Positions 25,694 to 38,617 of a stretch of DNA of 64,000 nucleotides are shown here, one piece after another. The DNA comes from Pagrus major. Taxonomy: Eukaryota > Chordata > Actinopteri > Spariformes > Sparidae. The stretch covers positions 20,468,613-20,532,612 of the forward strand of contig NC_133223.1 of the NCBI RefSeq assembly GCF_040436345.1, in the 5' to 3' direction. Both the position numbers and the translations under genes were made by a program. The notes below the pieces were generated by a model, which did no database searches, was not told the DNA's origin, and saw only the letters and a list, made by a program, of their open reading frames with translations. Each line of letters opens with the position of its first letter. The first letter of the stretch is position 1.

Positions 25694-28069
25694 AGCCAAC
25701 AAACGCACTGTAGATTGCAAGGAGAGTTATATCAAGTTATTGGTAGCTAAAATTAGCTGATGAGATATCCTTGGCTAGCCTTGGTCAAAGCTAACCTAGC
25801 TAACTTTTCCCCCTAGACATTTCCTGTAATTGACCAATATTAATTTTAAGAAACCAGCATCTTAGAAATTTAGTTTGTGGACATAAATAAAAAGGGCAAA
25901 CAGCAATCATACAAATACACTAAGAAAGAACATCTAAAGTAGTCCTGCTAAAAAAAGCAGCTATTGTAGCATTAGCTTTGCAGAGAAGCAGTAATGTTAA
26001 CTGCCGAAAGTAGTCCTGCTAAAAGATAGCTAACATGGTGTTAGCTTAAAAGAGTAACATTTGCTGTAGTTGCTGCTCTCTGTAGTCAATATAAATTAGC
26101 TTTATTTACTTAATCTCAGGGACTGGTGTCCCCTGCTTGCAAAAACTGAAATTATTCACACTTTACTTTAGTGAAAACACTGAAGAAATATCCTTGTGAT
26201 TAGATATGTGTGGTTGGGTGTTGTTAGCACTGTTTCAACACCAAATGCTTTTTGGTACCAACTGCAATCCTTTAAATCTCCCAGCCCCGCGGCCAACTGG
26301 ATGAAATGTTGAATACAATTGAGTAAGTGGATGGGGAAGTCTGATGAGTTGGGAAAACACCGAAAGTAATGAGAACAGACTGGTCCTGAGTATGTTGACT
26401 TCATGTATGAGGACAAACCTGTTTGTCCATGATGAATGATAGAAACAGACCGGCCTGGCTGGTTGTTTGGATTTATAAAGGCGGGCATGGATGAGAGAGT
26501 CCTGCACACAACAAGCACTGATTCTGAGAGACAGATAATGCTTGTGAGATTACTGTGCTGAGCCCACCAACAACCCACAGCCTGACCAATCCACACTGAG
26601 AGGAAATTACATAACAATGACTGGTTCAACGCTCCCGGAGGATTCTGCCCGCACCACAACAATCCATCTATCCCGGTTCAGTCTTTACCGTGAGTTCAGA
26701 ATAGGCTGCAGGAGCAGCAGACAGAAAGCCTACTGTGCTGCCCCCCCTCCTCCAAACTGTATGCACCTGGTAATCCCCAGCGTGATTTATGGGATTGTGT
26801 GCAGAGCTATAATGCAGAACACAGCAGCTAGTCTTAGATAACATAAAATGTTATGAAGGCTCTCCAGCCTTCTAATTATTTCACTAGAGAGAATTACAGA
26901 AGTGGGAGGAAATGAACACATGCTGGGATGTCAATTCACCTCCTCCAGTCCACATCCCTGGACAGAGGATGTGAGGAAGAGTGTGGGGCTGCTGCAGTGG
27001 GTTGCAGGCAGTGGTGGTCTGCCCGAGACTACAACTGTGGGTGTTGGTGCCGTTAGACGAATATGTGAGGTTACAGAGGAGACTGTAGGGTAGAGCCCAC
27101 CCTGTACATACAGGATGCACTGTATACAGTAGATTGTTAGTCAGAAAAACAAAAAGTCTAATTTTATACTACTTTGAAACTAGTCCGACTGATGGAAGTA
27201 AAACATTCTGGTCTCGATATATTGGCCAATATACACACATGATCAAACACTTGAAGATTTGTAACAGAGGAAGGATATTTTACAGTTAAACAATAAACTG
27301 TATTATTTAAAATGACAACAGTGCAATGACAACGTAAACTTCATTGGGAATTAAATAATGACACAGTAAATAATTCAGAGGATATTTTTCTGCAGTATAA
27401 TCTCTATAAAGAACGTTAAACACATATCGGGCAACATATACGCTGAAACCAATATATCTGCGTTCAGCCAATTACGGCCAACTGATTTATTAGTCGGGCT
27501 CTAGTGCAGCTATAACCGTAAACAAGACTTCTGACAGGATCCACACTTATCATTAGCTGTATGGTTTAAGACAAAATATGACCAAATCACAAACAACCTT
27601 TCTCACACTGGGCCGACTCATTGTTTTCCACTTGTGTTTCTCACAGATGGTCTGTACGAGAGCTAGAACAATTAACCAGCTTGTAATTATGTTGGCATCA
27701 GATAAATCTGTATTGTATTTTGACAATTAATCAGGACATCTCCAACCATGTTTGTGGTGACCAAAGCTGATATTTTAAGCTAAAACGTGATGTTTTCCTC
27801 GCCCTAACCACGTGGTTTTTGTGTCTAAACCCAACCAGACCACACGCACAGTGTTGCGACAACAAACGTAAAGTTGCAAGATATCCGTGGTTTGCAGAAA
27901 AGTACATTGCCAATATTTATTCTGGTGATTGGCCAGGAAACTAATCAATTTTTCAGTATCAATTACCACATCAATTATTTTTTCCAATGATTGATTATGC
28001 ATTTAATCATTTAGTTGCGGAATATACCCAACTTGTTTTGTCTGGTTAACAGCAGAAACCCAAAGCAGA

Positions 28070-28170
28070 GCTGCGACGATCAGTCGATTAATTCGAAAGA
28101 AAATTAAAACTATTTTTATAACAGATTAGTTGTTTACTTCATCTTCTAAGCAAAAAAGTCAAACACTTTC

Positions 28171-28212
<42 letters not shown>
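28070..28212. repeat. Dispersed CGATTAATCG-type repeat ending in a (TA)n(CA)n tract
   Basis: The segment GCTGCGACGATCAGTCGATTAATTCG is typical of a teleost dispersed repeat. It runs into (TA)n then (CA)n at 28,170-28,212. Weaker relatives occur at about 23,320-23,540, 27,930-28,010 and 49,850-49,900. Confidence 0.5.
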
Positions 28213-30750
28213 GTCTGCCTGTTATTTAAGCATGTAGCTGCACTAGTCTAATATTTATCTTGGTCACATGGTGCACGCTGCACATCACACCTTGTGACTG
28301 ATTTTATGACAATAACCCTACTTGCATTAGACAAGCATGACTCATGGATACTTTAGAAAGCATTATACAACGATATGTGACTAACACTGCATCCCTTTCT
28401 ACTCATATATTATTGTACAGATGCACACATCAGAGGTCAGAGATGTTGCAAATGCATTCCAGCAACCACACACACACACACACACGCAGCCTGTATGACT
28501 TGTGCATGTGCTCCTCCACTCGTGTGTGTTAATATGCTCCCCATGAGGCGCTGCAGGCTGTGGTAATTATAGAAGCTCGGCTCGCAGACACATCACAAGA
28601 GAGAAGTACATTTAAAGCCATGTGCAGTTGGGTGAATACAGTACATGCATACAAAGCACACTCACACTACTAAAATATTGTAGACGGTCGTACAGAAAGT
28701 AATCTTTCGTGTTAATGTTAAGTGGGTCTCCTGCGACGGCTTTTCATGATGTTTGGCCACATTTATTTTCAGACTGCTCTCCAGGATGTAAAGCCTGCAT
28801 ACTATTAGCAGCAAAGCCCAGGCACACATAGGGTTCAACAATGCTGAGCTAATCCAAACCCCTCACAGTCTCTACTGTAATACCCCTGCCCAAATATAAA
28901 AAGATGTGGGGGGCTTAACCTACTTCTCAACTGAATCCCAGTCCTAAAACAGGCTGACCAGCAGAGTGTCTGCAAATGTGTCCAATAAAACCATTGGCAA
29001 ACGCCACCTCCAGGAGAGCCAACAGAGCAAGAGGGGCCCGGAAGATGGAAGACGCTTACTTTCTTCATCAAGCTGAGTTGTCCTTATTGGCATTTAGTGG
29101 TCTGATATAGATGTGAGGCGTGCCAGGCAGGCTCTCGGTGTGACAAGCTGGCCCTGCGTGTGGCGCACAGTAAGCTAAGGATGGAGATGGGGTGGAGGCA
29201 GGGCCTGTGGAGCTCAGACAGTGTCATTACAGAAATGTCAGTCAGAAGGGAGGAAGGAAGGGAGGAGAGGGCCTGAGGGAGGAGAGGGAGGAAAGGGGCC
29301 AAGACATTAATGTTCACATCCCTCCTTTAGCCCAGCGTTTGTTGTTTGGATTTTTCCACTCAACTGCCCTTCAATAGCTGAGCTGCACGCGATGGGAAAC
29401 CTCCAGCACATAAACCTACGTGATGTCTATTTTCAACGGCTGTTAAGCATTCATCTTTATAAACCGCACACACCTGAGACACATACATATATAGCTTAGA
29501 GAGATGATGAGTTTGACCCACTTTTTTGACATCAACAGCTTATTTTTATTATCAATTTGTTGTAGTTTGATTTGCTGTGTTGTGTTTTCATAAATCAGTG
29601 AATCATTTAGTCTAAATAAAAACAGTGCCTCTTTCACGTTACAGATGTCACAACAGCTAACAGCTGTAATGGATCTTCATCAAAGACAGCACACCACTGA
29701 TAACACATATAAACTTTACATGTTTGAGCTTATGAAACACAGCGATGAGCTTATTCATTAAGCCTGATGGGACACGACGCTGACTGGAGCCACCGCTACA
29801 TAAATGAGACCGAAAACAAACAAGCTGAGTCTCCGGGGTCAGGATTAGAGAGATCAGACCAGCTGCAAGGCTATGCTGCTGCTGTTGCTACACATGTCAA
29901 TTACATAAATGCAGCTTCCTGTCTGTATGCCAGCATCAGGACCGCCCCACCTCCCCCCCACCTCTCGCTTCCTACGTCTCTGCTGACACTCTGCTTGACG
30001 TGGCACACGGTATTTAACTCAGATGTGCAGGTAGTCATGACACCTGGACAAACAGGACAAACAAACAGGGTGACCCACTTCTTCCTGAAGAGGGGATTTG
30101 AGTGTTCAACCACTTAAGGGATGAGGCGAGTGGCACTGTATATTGTTCTTATTGTCAACAAATCCCATAAAAAAACAAAAGTTTTTTTAGGTCTTTCAAT
30201 ACACTTCCCTATCCTGTCTGTGACACTAAATCTTTGGGTCAAAAATACGTTAATATTTTACCCCAGCATGGGCGAGAAAGTCCATAAAGGGATTGGAAAA
30301 GAAAGGACATCTTTATCTTCTGGTGAAGGTTGAGTCATATGACTTCGAGCTCAAGAACCAAAGTGGACTTTGTGATGAGACTCTGTTGTCGACTACTGTT
30401 TCCAAGGTCAGGAATGAACTTTTAATCGCAACAAAAATATACAGTTTCATTTCTAATAATAAGGCTCTGTGATTTTCCAAAGCAGCTGCTCTTTGTAGTT
30501 TTGATGAAACAGGACTGAAACGGGAGAAATGGGGCATTTGCTGGGGACTTTTCACAGTGGCGGATTAATACTAATATAAACTAGAGTGCCAATATATTAA
30601 ATATAGTTAAGATTTTCTTTTCGTTTGTTAATTTAATTACATTTAATTAATTAAATGCCGTCCCAAATTTTTAAGAATCTGATGTTGTCTTCAAATGTTT
30701 CCTTTAATCGGGCCAACAGTAAAAAAATCCAAAGATATAAAGTTTAAAAC

Positions 30751-31171
30751 TTGAATGGCACTCAGTAGAGCGCATACCTCCGCCAAGGCCCCTTTAATTC
30801 AACCAAGCCTAATCTGATAAAAAAAAATCTTATATCAGCCTGATCCAGATTTTTACTGTGATCTGCATCAAACTGTACTCACTCATAGATACCAGCCACC
30901 TGAATACGCCTGATTTTTTTTCCCATCAAGATCAATGCATTATTCACTGAGATATTTACATCTCACAATGTTAAAGAAAGTCAGAAAAAATTCCTGCATC
31001 TGTCCCTTTTTTATGGATCCGCACAAAACATCTAGGGGTCTATTCTGGGCTGAGACCCATCCTCCATCCAAGTGTCAGGGAAATCCGTTCAGAAGTTTTT
31101 GTGTAATCCTGCTGACAATCCAACTAACAAACAAACACATACGGACGAAAACATAACCTCCTCGGCAGAGG
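30751..31171. repeat. Dispersed repeat with CCTCYGCCAAGG / CCTCGGCAGAGG ends
   Basis: It begins TTGAATGGCACTCAGTAGAG followed by ATACCTCCGCCAAGGCCCC and ends ATAACCTCCTCGGCAGAGGTT, so the ends are partly inverted. A shorter copy lies at 20,174-20,455. The small ORF inside (30,935-31,156) belongs to the repeat. Confidence 0.65.
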
Positions 31172-32934
31172 TTAAAATAAGAACGCGGCAAATCTTTACA
31201 TTCGAGAAGCTGGAGCTGTTTTTGCTTGATTAATAGATTAACAAAACCGTTGCCAGTTTAGGTTGTCAAAAGTATCGATACAGACAAAATAAATTAAAAC
31301 GATATAATACAATATCTGTGTTCAAAACTCGTTCTTTAAGCAACACTCATCTCATATTTGCTGCTACTAAAACGTAGGGAAGGGAAAATCCAGCACTTCA
31401 CGCCTCTTTGTAATGTTTCTGGAAATTAAACGGCTGTTGTAGTTTCATGTCACACCTTCACTAATGTGCAAGTCGAAATGCAAAACAATCTGCTCATTCT
31501 CCGTTGGCGGCAGATCTTGGGTTCAATGTCAAAGCACTCCTTGTATAAAAAGACTACATAAAACTGGTCCACACGTGTAGCTGCTCACATTTGCTGTTAA
31601 CCTGGTGTTCGGTGTCTTTGTGCCATAGTTAAGAAGAACACCTGAGAGGTGTAGGCTTCAACGCGCTGTTAGTGGGGGACCACATTTGGCTGATTGGTGC
31701 AGAGCATGACCTGTAACTGCACCGCACACACCGCAGCAGTTACAAGAGGAGCAGAGCCATTAGTGACACACGTGGACACTTACTGGAAATGTCCCGCTCA
31801 GCACAATGAGGCTGGAACACAATGCTGCTGCCATGACAGCACACAGCATCCACCGCTCACACGTGTGACGCTCTCCGCGGCTGACTGACTGTCAGAGTAC
31901 ATGGGACAGAAGTGAAAAGCAGCCGAACCATAAAGCTGTTGTGACATCGAGTCTTCACGAAAGACGGATGAATGATCGTCTCTGATTTGTGTCAGATGGC
32001 CGCTGAGAGCTCACAGAGAGCAGGCTGATGTGTTATCAGTCCCACATCTGGCAGACGACACTGATCACCACTTCACCTCGCCTCTCTGAACATCAACATA
32101 CAACATACAACATACAACAGTCCTGCGATAAATCCGACTTGCATCAAGCTTTTAATGCTTAGTTTTTTGTTGAAAGTGTTTTGGGAGAGGTGTTGGTTAA
32201 ACGTTTTGGTCATTTATTAGAAGACTTCAGTTTGTGACATGAGTTTTGGACTAGAGTGTCATGAATCTGGTGACTTCAGACTCGACTAAACAAAATCCAA
32301 AAAGACTTTAAACTCAACAAAAAGTCTGTCACAATATCTACTTTTGTTGGACGCCTAATTTTCCCCCAAAAATAATGCAGTCAACAATATAACTGTTACT
32401 TTAAGACAATTTTATGCCACTGATATAAAGATAATAGCCGAATAACGCGGATGCACCTTTTCAAAGAGCAATGATCTTTGATTTATTAGGAATATTCAGA
32501 TTACATTTATCCTGAATAAATAAAATAAAACCAAACAACCAAAATAATATTGAAATAAAAAAATGCATGTGAACACAACAGGCAATATCAAGGTCTGCAT
32601 AAATGATCAAGGTCATGTACATATATCAATAAGTCAATAACTCTCTTGATGATATCATGATAAATATCGTGACAGACCTACAACGCTGACATTGACACCG
32701 GTATGAGATTTTCATGGTACAATAACCACCTCAGAAAATATCACGGTGCTACATAGTTATCATTAGTTGAAGTTACAGCAGTCGTTAAAGGAATGAAATC
32801 CAGACCTTTTATTTTGGTTGAACAAATGCGTTATTTTAATCGTACTATGTATCATGTCTTGAATTACATTAAACCTGACATAAACTTGAATTATTTTTTA
32901 ATAACACTAGTAAAAGAGAATTCAATACCGTACA

Positions 32935-33030
32935 TCAGGGGTTCCCAACCACCGGGCAGTGGACCGGTACCGTGTCTCGGGTCGTTTAGAGCCAGGCCGC
33001 GAAAAACCCAGTAGGAACTGAGGGGGCTGA
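32935..33030. repeat. Dispersed GGTTCCCAACCACCGGGC-type repeat
   Basis: The run CAGGGGTTCCCAACCACCGG and the following GGACCGGTACCG and GCCAGGCCGCG words are the start of a repeat seen throughout fish genomes, from memory. Only about 100 bp is preserved. Confidence 0.5.
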
Positions 33031-34472
33031 TGTAATTGCCATTTATGTACTATATTGTGATTTGTTATTATTTTCCTGGAAATGGCAACCTTTTCATTAC
33101 ATATCACATGGCAAATAATTTTCATTTAACATTAAAATGTCCAAAAATACAGATGTTTCATGTGTATTGTGCAATAGTTTGGGCTGCAGCCGGAAAGATT
33201 ACAGCTCATGTCTGGTCCGTGTGTATAACCAAGTGTACGTGGTATCATAACTGTCCGTTTTTATATCAGGTATACTTTAAAATCGGTATCCTGCCACAAC
33301 CCCACCAATGACTTCGATTTCAGCATTGTTTCCCCTGTAATGACTTCATATCCTCCGTAAACCCAAAAAGATTAAACTGATGTGTTACATGTAAAAATGC
33401 AAATAACTGTAACTCTGAAACACACGGTAACAAGGCACACCTGATCATTTTGCTTTTAAATACAGGTAATAACTACAAATCGTTCTTAACAATACTATTA
33501 CTATATTTATAAATATGTAATAGCATTGCATTTGTTTAAGGGTGCATTAAAAACGTGTTTAAGACTTGGATTTGACTCTGGACCTCATAAAGCAAGACTT
33601 GACACCACAAAACAATGACTTTGTCCAAATTCTGGCTTGTGATGCTGCTGGATTTTAATGCATTATGCTTATGTGGAGTGGACAAAATATTAGAAACATC
33701 AGCACCACAAACTCAAAAATGATATTAAACTCTTCAAAACAAAAACTGAACACTGTGTCATTTTAATGAAATCAGACTGCATTGTTTTAAACCAGGTGTA
33801 ACTAAGAAAACAACGTAATAACATAATAACACCCTCATTAAGACCGCATATTCACAAATCAGAGCCAAACTATCCCAGCCAGGATCATTTTCTCACAGTT
33901 TTGTTTGAGCCACGTAGTCAGAAATACTGCACAAAACTACAATCTAACTCAAAAACAAACATTTCTCCACCACCCACTATAATTTAGCCTCCTTCCCTGC
34001 AAACAGCAGGGCAGAGCAGCCTATAATTTCCTCCTTCTCCTGGTTCAAACTAGATCCAAACACTTCAGTATTCACCCAGATTGTACACTTGGTTACATAA
34101 TGAAGGCGAATAACAGCTTCAACCTTTTTTTTTTAATACTTGTATGCGCAAGAGGTCCACTTCACATCTGGCCTGTCCGACCCAAAGTGATCACTAGTGA
34201 CTCAAAGTGACCGCGCAGTGTTTCTCTGCGGACGTCTGAGGCTGTAAATTCATTCATAAACAGTCTGAACAGTCGCGTCACGGTCCATCGTCGTCGTGTT
34301 AATGCTCACAGACCCGAGGCTCAGCTGACAGCTAGCCGAGTCAGCACATCCAGCCACGTCCCGCGGGTCAAAACCAGCCCGTCTGTCGTCAAACGGAACC
34401 AACACCGAGGCGTTTTATCTCACCACGAAGCCTCGTCTTTCGATACAAGTCACATAAAATGGAGAATATTAC

Positions 34473-34540
34473 CGTAAAGCTCCGCTGAGTCCCTCGGAGA
34501 TGTCCAGCTGCCGCCTCTCTGCCGCTCTCTCCTCTCGGTC
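34473..34540 (-). other. map3k13: Putative map3k13 first (non-coding) exon
   Basis: The minus-strand run AGCGGAGCTTTACG|GTAATATT gives a donor with the exon ending at 34,473. The 5' end is set only loosely, about 25-40 nt downstream of a TATA-like ATAAATA. The exon lies in the CpG-rich part of the window. Confidence 0.45.
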
Positions 34541-34602
34541 CATGTATTTATCATCCAATCCGATGGCGGAGTCTTGTGAGCGTCCTACGTCACTTCCGGA
34601 CA
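34540..34602 (-). promoter_or_regulatory. map3k13: map3k13 core promoter: ETS/CRE, YY1, CCAAT and TATA-like motifs
   Basis: Read on the minus strand: CCGGAAGTGACGTAG at about 34,585-34,599 (an ETS site overlapping a CRE half-site), CCGCCATCG at about 34,561-34,569 (YY1-type), ATTGG at about 34,555-34,559 (inverted CCAAT) and GATAAATA at about 34,545-34,552 (TATA-like). The order and spacing suit a CpG-type vertebrate promoter firing toward the non-coding exon at 34,473. CpG dinucleotides are frequent from about 34,190 to 34,650, unlike the flanks. Confidence 0.55.
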
Positions 34603-34734
34603 CTCTGGTACACCTGTAAGCTCCGGCGTACACGGCCGCAGAGATCGTCTACTGGACAGATGGATCCAGCAAGCAGGACAAAAATGGCCGTAATGAAGAA
34701 GTGCAAAGTAAAAGTCATACCCATACGAATGATA

Positions 34735-35340
34735 CGTGAGTAAAAGTACTAAAGTATCTGATATTAAATGTACTTCACGATTAAAAGTATAAATAAAAGT
34801 AAATTATACATTTATGTGCATGTATGTATATAGTGTTTGCTATATTACATTATCTGATTGCTGATTAAATACATCAATTTTAAAATGTGCTACTTTGGCT
34901 GTAATGCAGCCAGTAATCTGTGTAGTAACTAGTAATTACAGTTACCAAATAAATCTAGTGGAGTGGAAGTATAAAGTACTCAAGTGAAGTACAAATACTT
35001 AAAAAGTGGACTTAAGTACAGTGCTTGAGTAAGTCTTAAAGTATGATATTACCTGTATTTAAGTATCAAAAGTAAAAGTAAATTCTACATTTATATGTAT
35101 GTATATTGTATATACTATATTACATTACATTATCGATCTGGCTGATTATTAGATCTGGTATATTGACCAAATCAATATGGTGGAGTAAAAGTACAATATT
35201 TCCCTCCAGAATGTAGTGGAGTGGAAGTATAAAATAGCATAAAATGTAAATACCCAAGTACAAGTACAAATACCTAAAAATTGGACTTAAGTACAGTACT
35301 TGAGTAAATGTACTTAGTTACATTCCACCACTGCTTACCA
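34735..35340. repeat. Two tandem copies of an AAGTACTCAAGTA-rich dispersed repeat
   Basis: Two head-to-tail units, about 34,735-35,040 and 35,040-35,340, each contain AGTAAAAGTA, ACTCAAGT and GGACTTAAGTACAGT words and finish near CATTCCACCACTGCTTACC. More copies follow at about 35,378-35,540, 36,648-36,998 and 37,978-38,382. The family is very common in spiny-rayed fishes, from memory. No ORF of note. Confidence 0.75.
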
Positions 35341-36647
35341 GCTAATAGCTAGTGTCTGTTTTATGAAATGTCAAGCTGAATTAGTGATGGAATGTAACTA
35401 AGTAGGCCACATTTACTCAAGTACTTTACTTAAATCCCACTTTACACAAGCACAGCTTTGAGGCACTTTTACATTATTGAATATTTCCATTTTCAACAAA
35501 TTTCGGCTAAATGATCTCAACACTTCTTCCACCACTGACATTAGTTATAGGTGTAAATGCCAGTAAAACTTAAGTATCTCTTAATTTCAAAAGGGGAACA
35601 ACATGATGAGCCAAGAGTAAGAAATAAACTACAGCTCACATGAGGCTGAGCACGTGTCTAAAACTCTGGGGAGCTGTACATAAGAGGAATAACTGGCCTT
35701 TAATGCAGGTTGGACAGTCTCTTAAAAAAATAATCATGGCCACATTATCATCAAGAGACTACAAAGGATAGGTTATAATGAAGGACCCAATAAAAGTGAT
35801 AAACAAAACAGCTGCAACAAATATGCAATTAATCAAACTACCAAAAAACAAGGTCTCCTTTGGTTTCTCTGATTCTTTCCCATTAAATGTTTCTGCTTTT
35901 TGTTTGTTTTGTTTTTCCGTATGTGAATCACAGAAATAAAGAAAGGGTGTTCCATGTCGAAGGCGCTGTATGGCCCTCAGACAAACCTTTAATCTTGCAT
36001 GACATATACTATAAATAACCTTGACTCTCTAATGCATAATAGACACGCAGACGACCATCGGCCTCTACTGTCTACATATCGCAACAACAGACGGTTACAG
36101 TTCATACATGCAAACCAATTTTCTAATCACGGCACAGGAGCAGCAACTACTTCTGATCACAATGTGTGTTTGTTGTGTTTACTGTGGAAAAATGACAAAA
36201 TGCACAATTTCTTCAAATGCCAACACGCCACATTTAAACTGATTATTCAGTGTGATGTCATGGCCCATTCAAGAACAGAAACAGAGGTTGCTAACAGCAG
36301 AAAAACATCAAAACAAAGTCTGGTTGGATGGTGTGACAGCTCCAGGGACTCTGGGGAAAAACTGCTATTTGTCAGGTTGACAGATTTTAAATTGACAAAA
36401 TGGTCAAATTAATTCCTTTATGATCATAGTGAAATAATACAGTATATACATACATATTTCATACTTTATAGTGTTTGTACATAATATATTCCTTGACCCC
36501 TTATCAAATTATTTCACTTTCAATTTTGATTATTCTTTTGATTTATTCTGGATTATTTTAATTTTTATTATTATTCTTTGATTATTAAATAATACTTAAA
36601 TGAATTGCATTATTTTCACTATTTATTAAGTGTGCAGAGAGAAGCAG

Positions 36648-36998
36648 TGGTGGAAGAAGTACTCATGTCTTCTACTTCAGTAAAAGTAGCAATAACACAG
36701 TGTAGAAATACTTGGCTACAAGTACATGGCATGCAAAATGTTGCTTATAAAGGTGAAAGTATAAAAGTAAAAGGGTCAAAATATACTTCATGTCCCAAAA
36801 GTGAAGGTCATTCATCATACAGCATGACTCATGTTAGAATAAATATATAAATATAAATGACTGGATTATGCATATTGATGCATTAATGTGTACATTGTGT
36901 TTATGTTGCAGCTGGTAAAGAAAATGTTAGCAATACATGTAGTGGAGTAAAATGTACAATATTTGCTTCTGAAATGTAGTGAAGTAGAAAAAAAATGA
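36648..36998. repeat. AAGTACTC-type dispersed repeat copy
   Basis: It begins GCAGTGGTGGAAGAAGTACTC and ends with GTAGTGGAGTAAAATGTAC and GAAATGTAGTGAAGTAG. Same family as the tandem pair at 34,735. Confidence 0.7.
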
Positions 36999-37357
36999 AA
37001 ATACTTAATAATAGATAATAATAAAGAAAGCTGCTTGGTACACATTTCATTTTACACATCTATAAAAAAAAAAAGACAATCCACTTAACCAACATAACTG
37101 ACTGATAATAATGTGACAGCACTGGATGTAAACACATTACTTTTACTGTGAAAAAGTTGGACCAACAATAACAGAACACAGCAGTGACCCACAGAGGGCA
37201 GACAGTTAAGTAAGCTGTGCTTTTTTATGGAGCTGTATGTGGTCTCATAAAATGCGATCAGAGTGGGAGCTCTTCGTTTTTCTCCTCTCTCTGACGCTAT
37301 GGTTAAAAATAGCTCCCGTTTCTTTTCAATGACGCTCCGCCGCCGGGACTCACAGGA

Positions 37358-37419
37358 CAAACAACAACAACAACAACAATGATAATAATAATAATAACAA
37401 TAATAATAATAATAATAAG
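37358..37419. repeat. (CAA)n(ATA)n trinucleotide repeat
   Basis: A CAA array changes into an AATAAT array over about 60 bp. Confidence 0.93.
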
Positions 37420-37724
37420 AGAGACTTTATAAAGATTTTAGTCATTATAATTGCATGCAGGAACTTTAAAATTCACTTCTTACTTAAGGCCACACGTGTT
37501 CTGTTTATTTTCAGAGTAAGAGCATGATCGTCATTATCTAGAGAAGCAGTAACTGATTGATCTGAATGAGGAAAAACATCAGCGGTATGAGGAGGGTGGG
37601 AAACCGATACTGCGCTGTCTGGCCACCTCCGCCCGGGCCAATGAGCGCCCTCAGAGGCTGCTCCGAAACTGCTGCAAGGCTGCATGATTGGCAGGTGGAC
37701 AAAAACACCGAGGAGTATTAAAAC

Positions 37725-37729
<5 letters not shown>

Positions 37730-37782
<53 letters not shown>
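37730..37782. repeat. (CA)n microsatellite
   Basis: About 53 bp of pure CA in the map3k13-trpm2 intergenic region. Confidence 0.97.
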
Positions 37783-37783
<1 letters not shown>

Positions 37784-37977
37784 GAACAGAACACAAGCTT
37801 TTCTATGAAGCACCACAAGCAGTCAAGACAATTCAGTTTGGGTCGATTTTTTTTTAATAATTATTAAGGCCAAGAGTGCTTGATTATGTCAAAATCACAT
37901 GTGAAATAAACTGCAAAATGAATAAATACAGGGAAATCCATCTGAAGTAATTTAAATAACAGCAGCAGTGGTCAACT

Positions 37978-38382
37978 ATCAAGTAAAAACACTCCATTGC
38001 AAGTAAAAATCCTGCATTTTAAAAAAAATACTCAAGTAAAAGTATTTGCAGCAAAATGTATGAAAAATAAAAGTCATTATTTGCAGTATATTCCCTTTCA
38101 GAAGTTTATATATACTGTGAGCTAAGTCTTATTATTGTGTTATTATTAATGCATCACCTTGTATCAGCTTTGTTAACTACTTTTTATAGTGTTAGGCATC
38201 TGTAACTGCATTATTTTATATTCAGTAAGATGATGATTTACATGTGTATGTAAAAGTGAATACTGACTGTACTGTCAGATAAATGTACTGCAGTAACAAG
38301 TACAGTTTACTGTACGGACGTGTGAAGTAGTATACCGTGGGAATACTCTTTAGAAGTACAATTACCTCAGTTCCACCATATT
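37978..38382. repeat. AAGTACTC-type dispersed repeat copy near the trpm2 3' end
   Basis: It carries CAAGTAAAAACACTCC, ACTCAAGTAAAAGTA and a terminal CAGTTCCACCATATT, as in the copies upstream. It lies about 240 bp beyond the trpm2 stop, so the trpm2 3' UTR may be short or may run into the repeat. Confidence 0.65.
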
Positions 38383-38617
38383 TGGAGTTTTAATGGTCAG
38401 TGAACACACAACACAGTGTGGGGGCTAAACATTCAGTCTCCAGTCCCTAAAGAAATAATCCACAGCAGCATGACATTATGGCTTTAAAGTGTCTTTTAAC
38501 ACAAGTGCTTTCAGTGCAACAGAATCAATCAGCCTTTAACAAAAAGGCCACATGAACAGGCAGCAGAAAACTCTGCGGACAGAGAGGCACATTTACAGCT
38601 AGAGTGGCGCGTGAACA

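Larger units (their letters stand above)
11100..34190 (-). other. map3k13: map3k13 5' introns: no other gene seen
   Basis: Apart from the 79-nt exon at 21,230 and the listed repeats, neither strand shows a recognisable protein family, a chain of phase-compatible exons, or an RNA gene. Most open frames come from microsatellites or are short and lack splice context. Segments at about 13,150-13,400, 13,540-13,720, 16,440-16,720 and 28,520-28,620 are unique, not low-complexity, and could be conserved non-coding elements. Conservation cannot be judged from one sequence. Confidence 0.6.

Noticed and set aside
26168..26662. A 164-codon minus-strand ORF in the map3k13 intron
   Set aside because: It has no recognisable domain, no paired splice signals, and a composition like random sequence.
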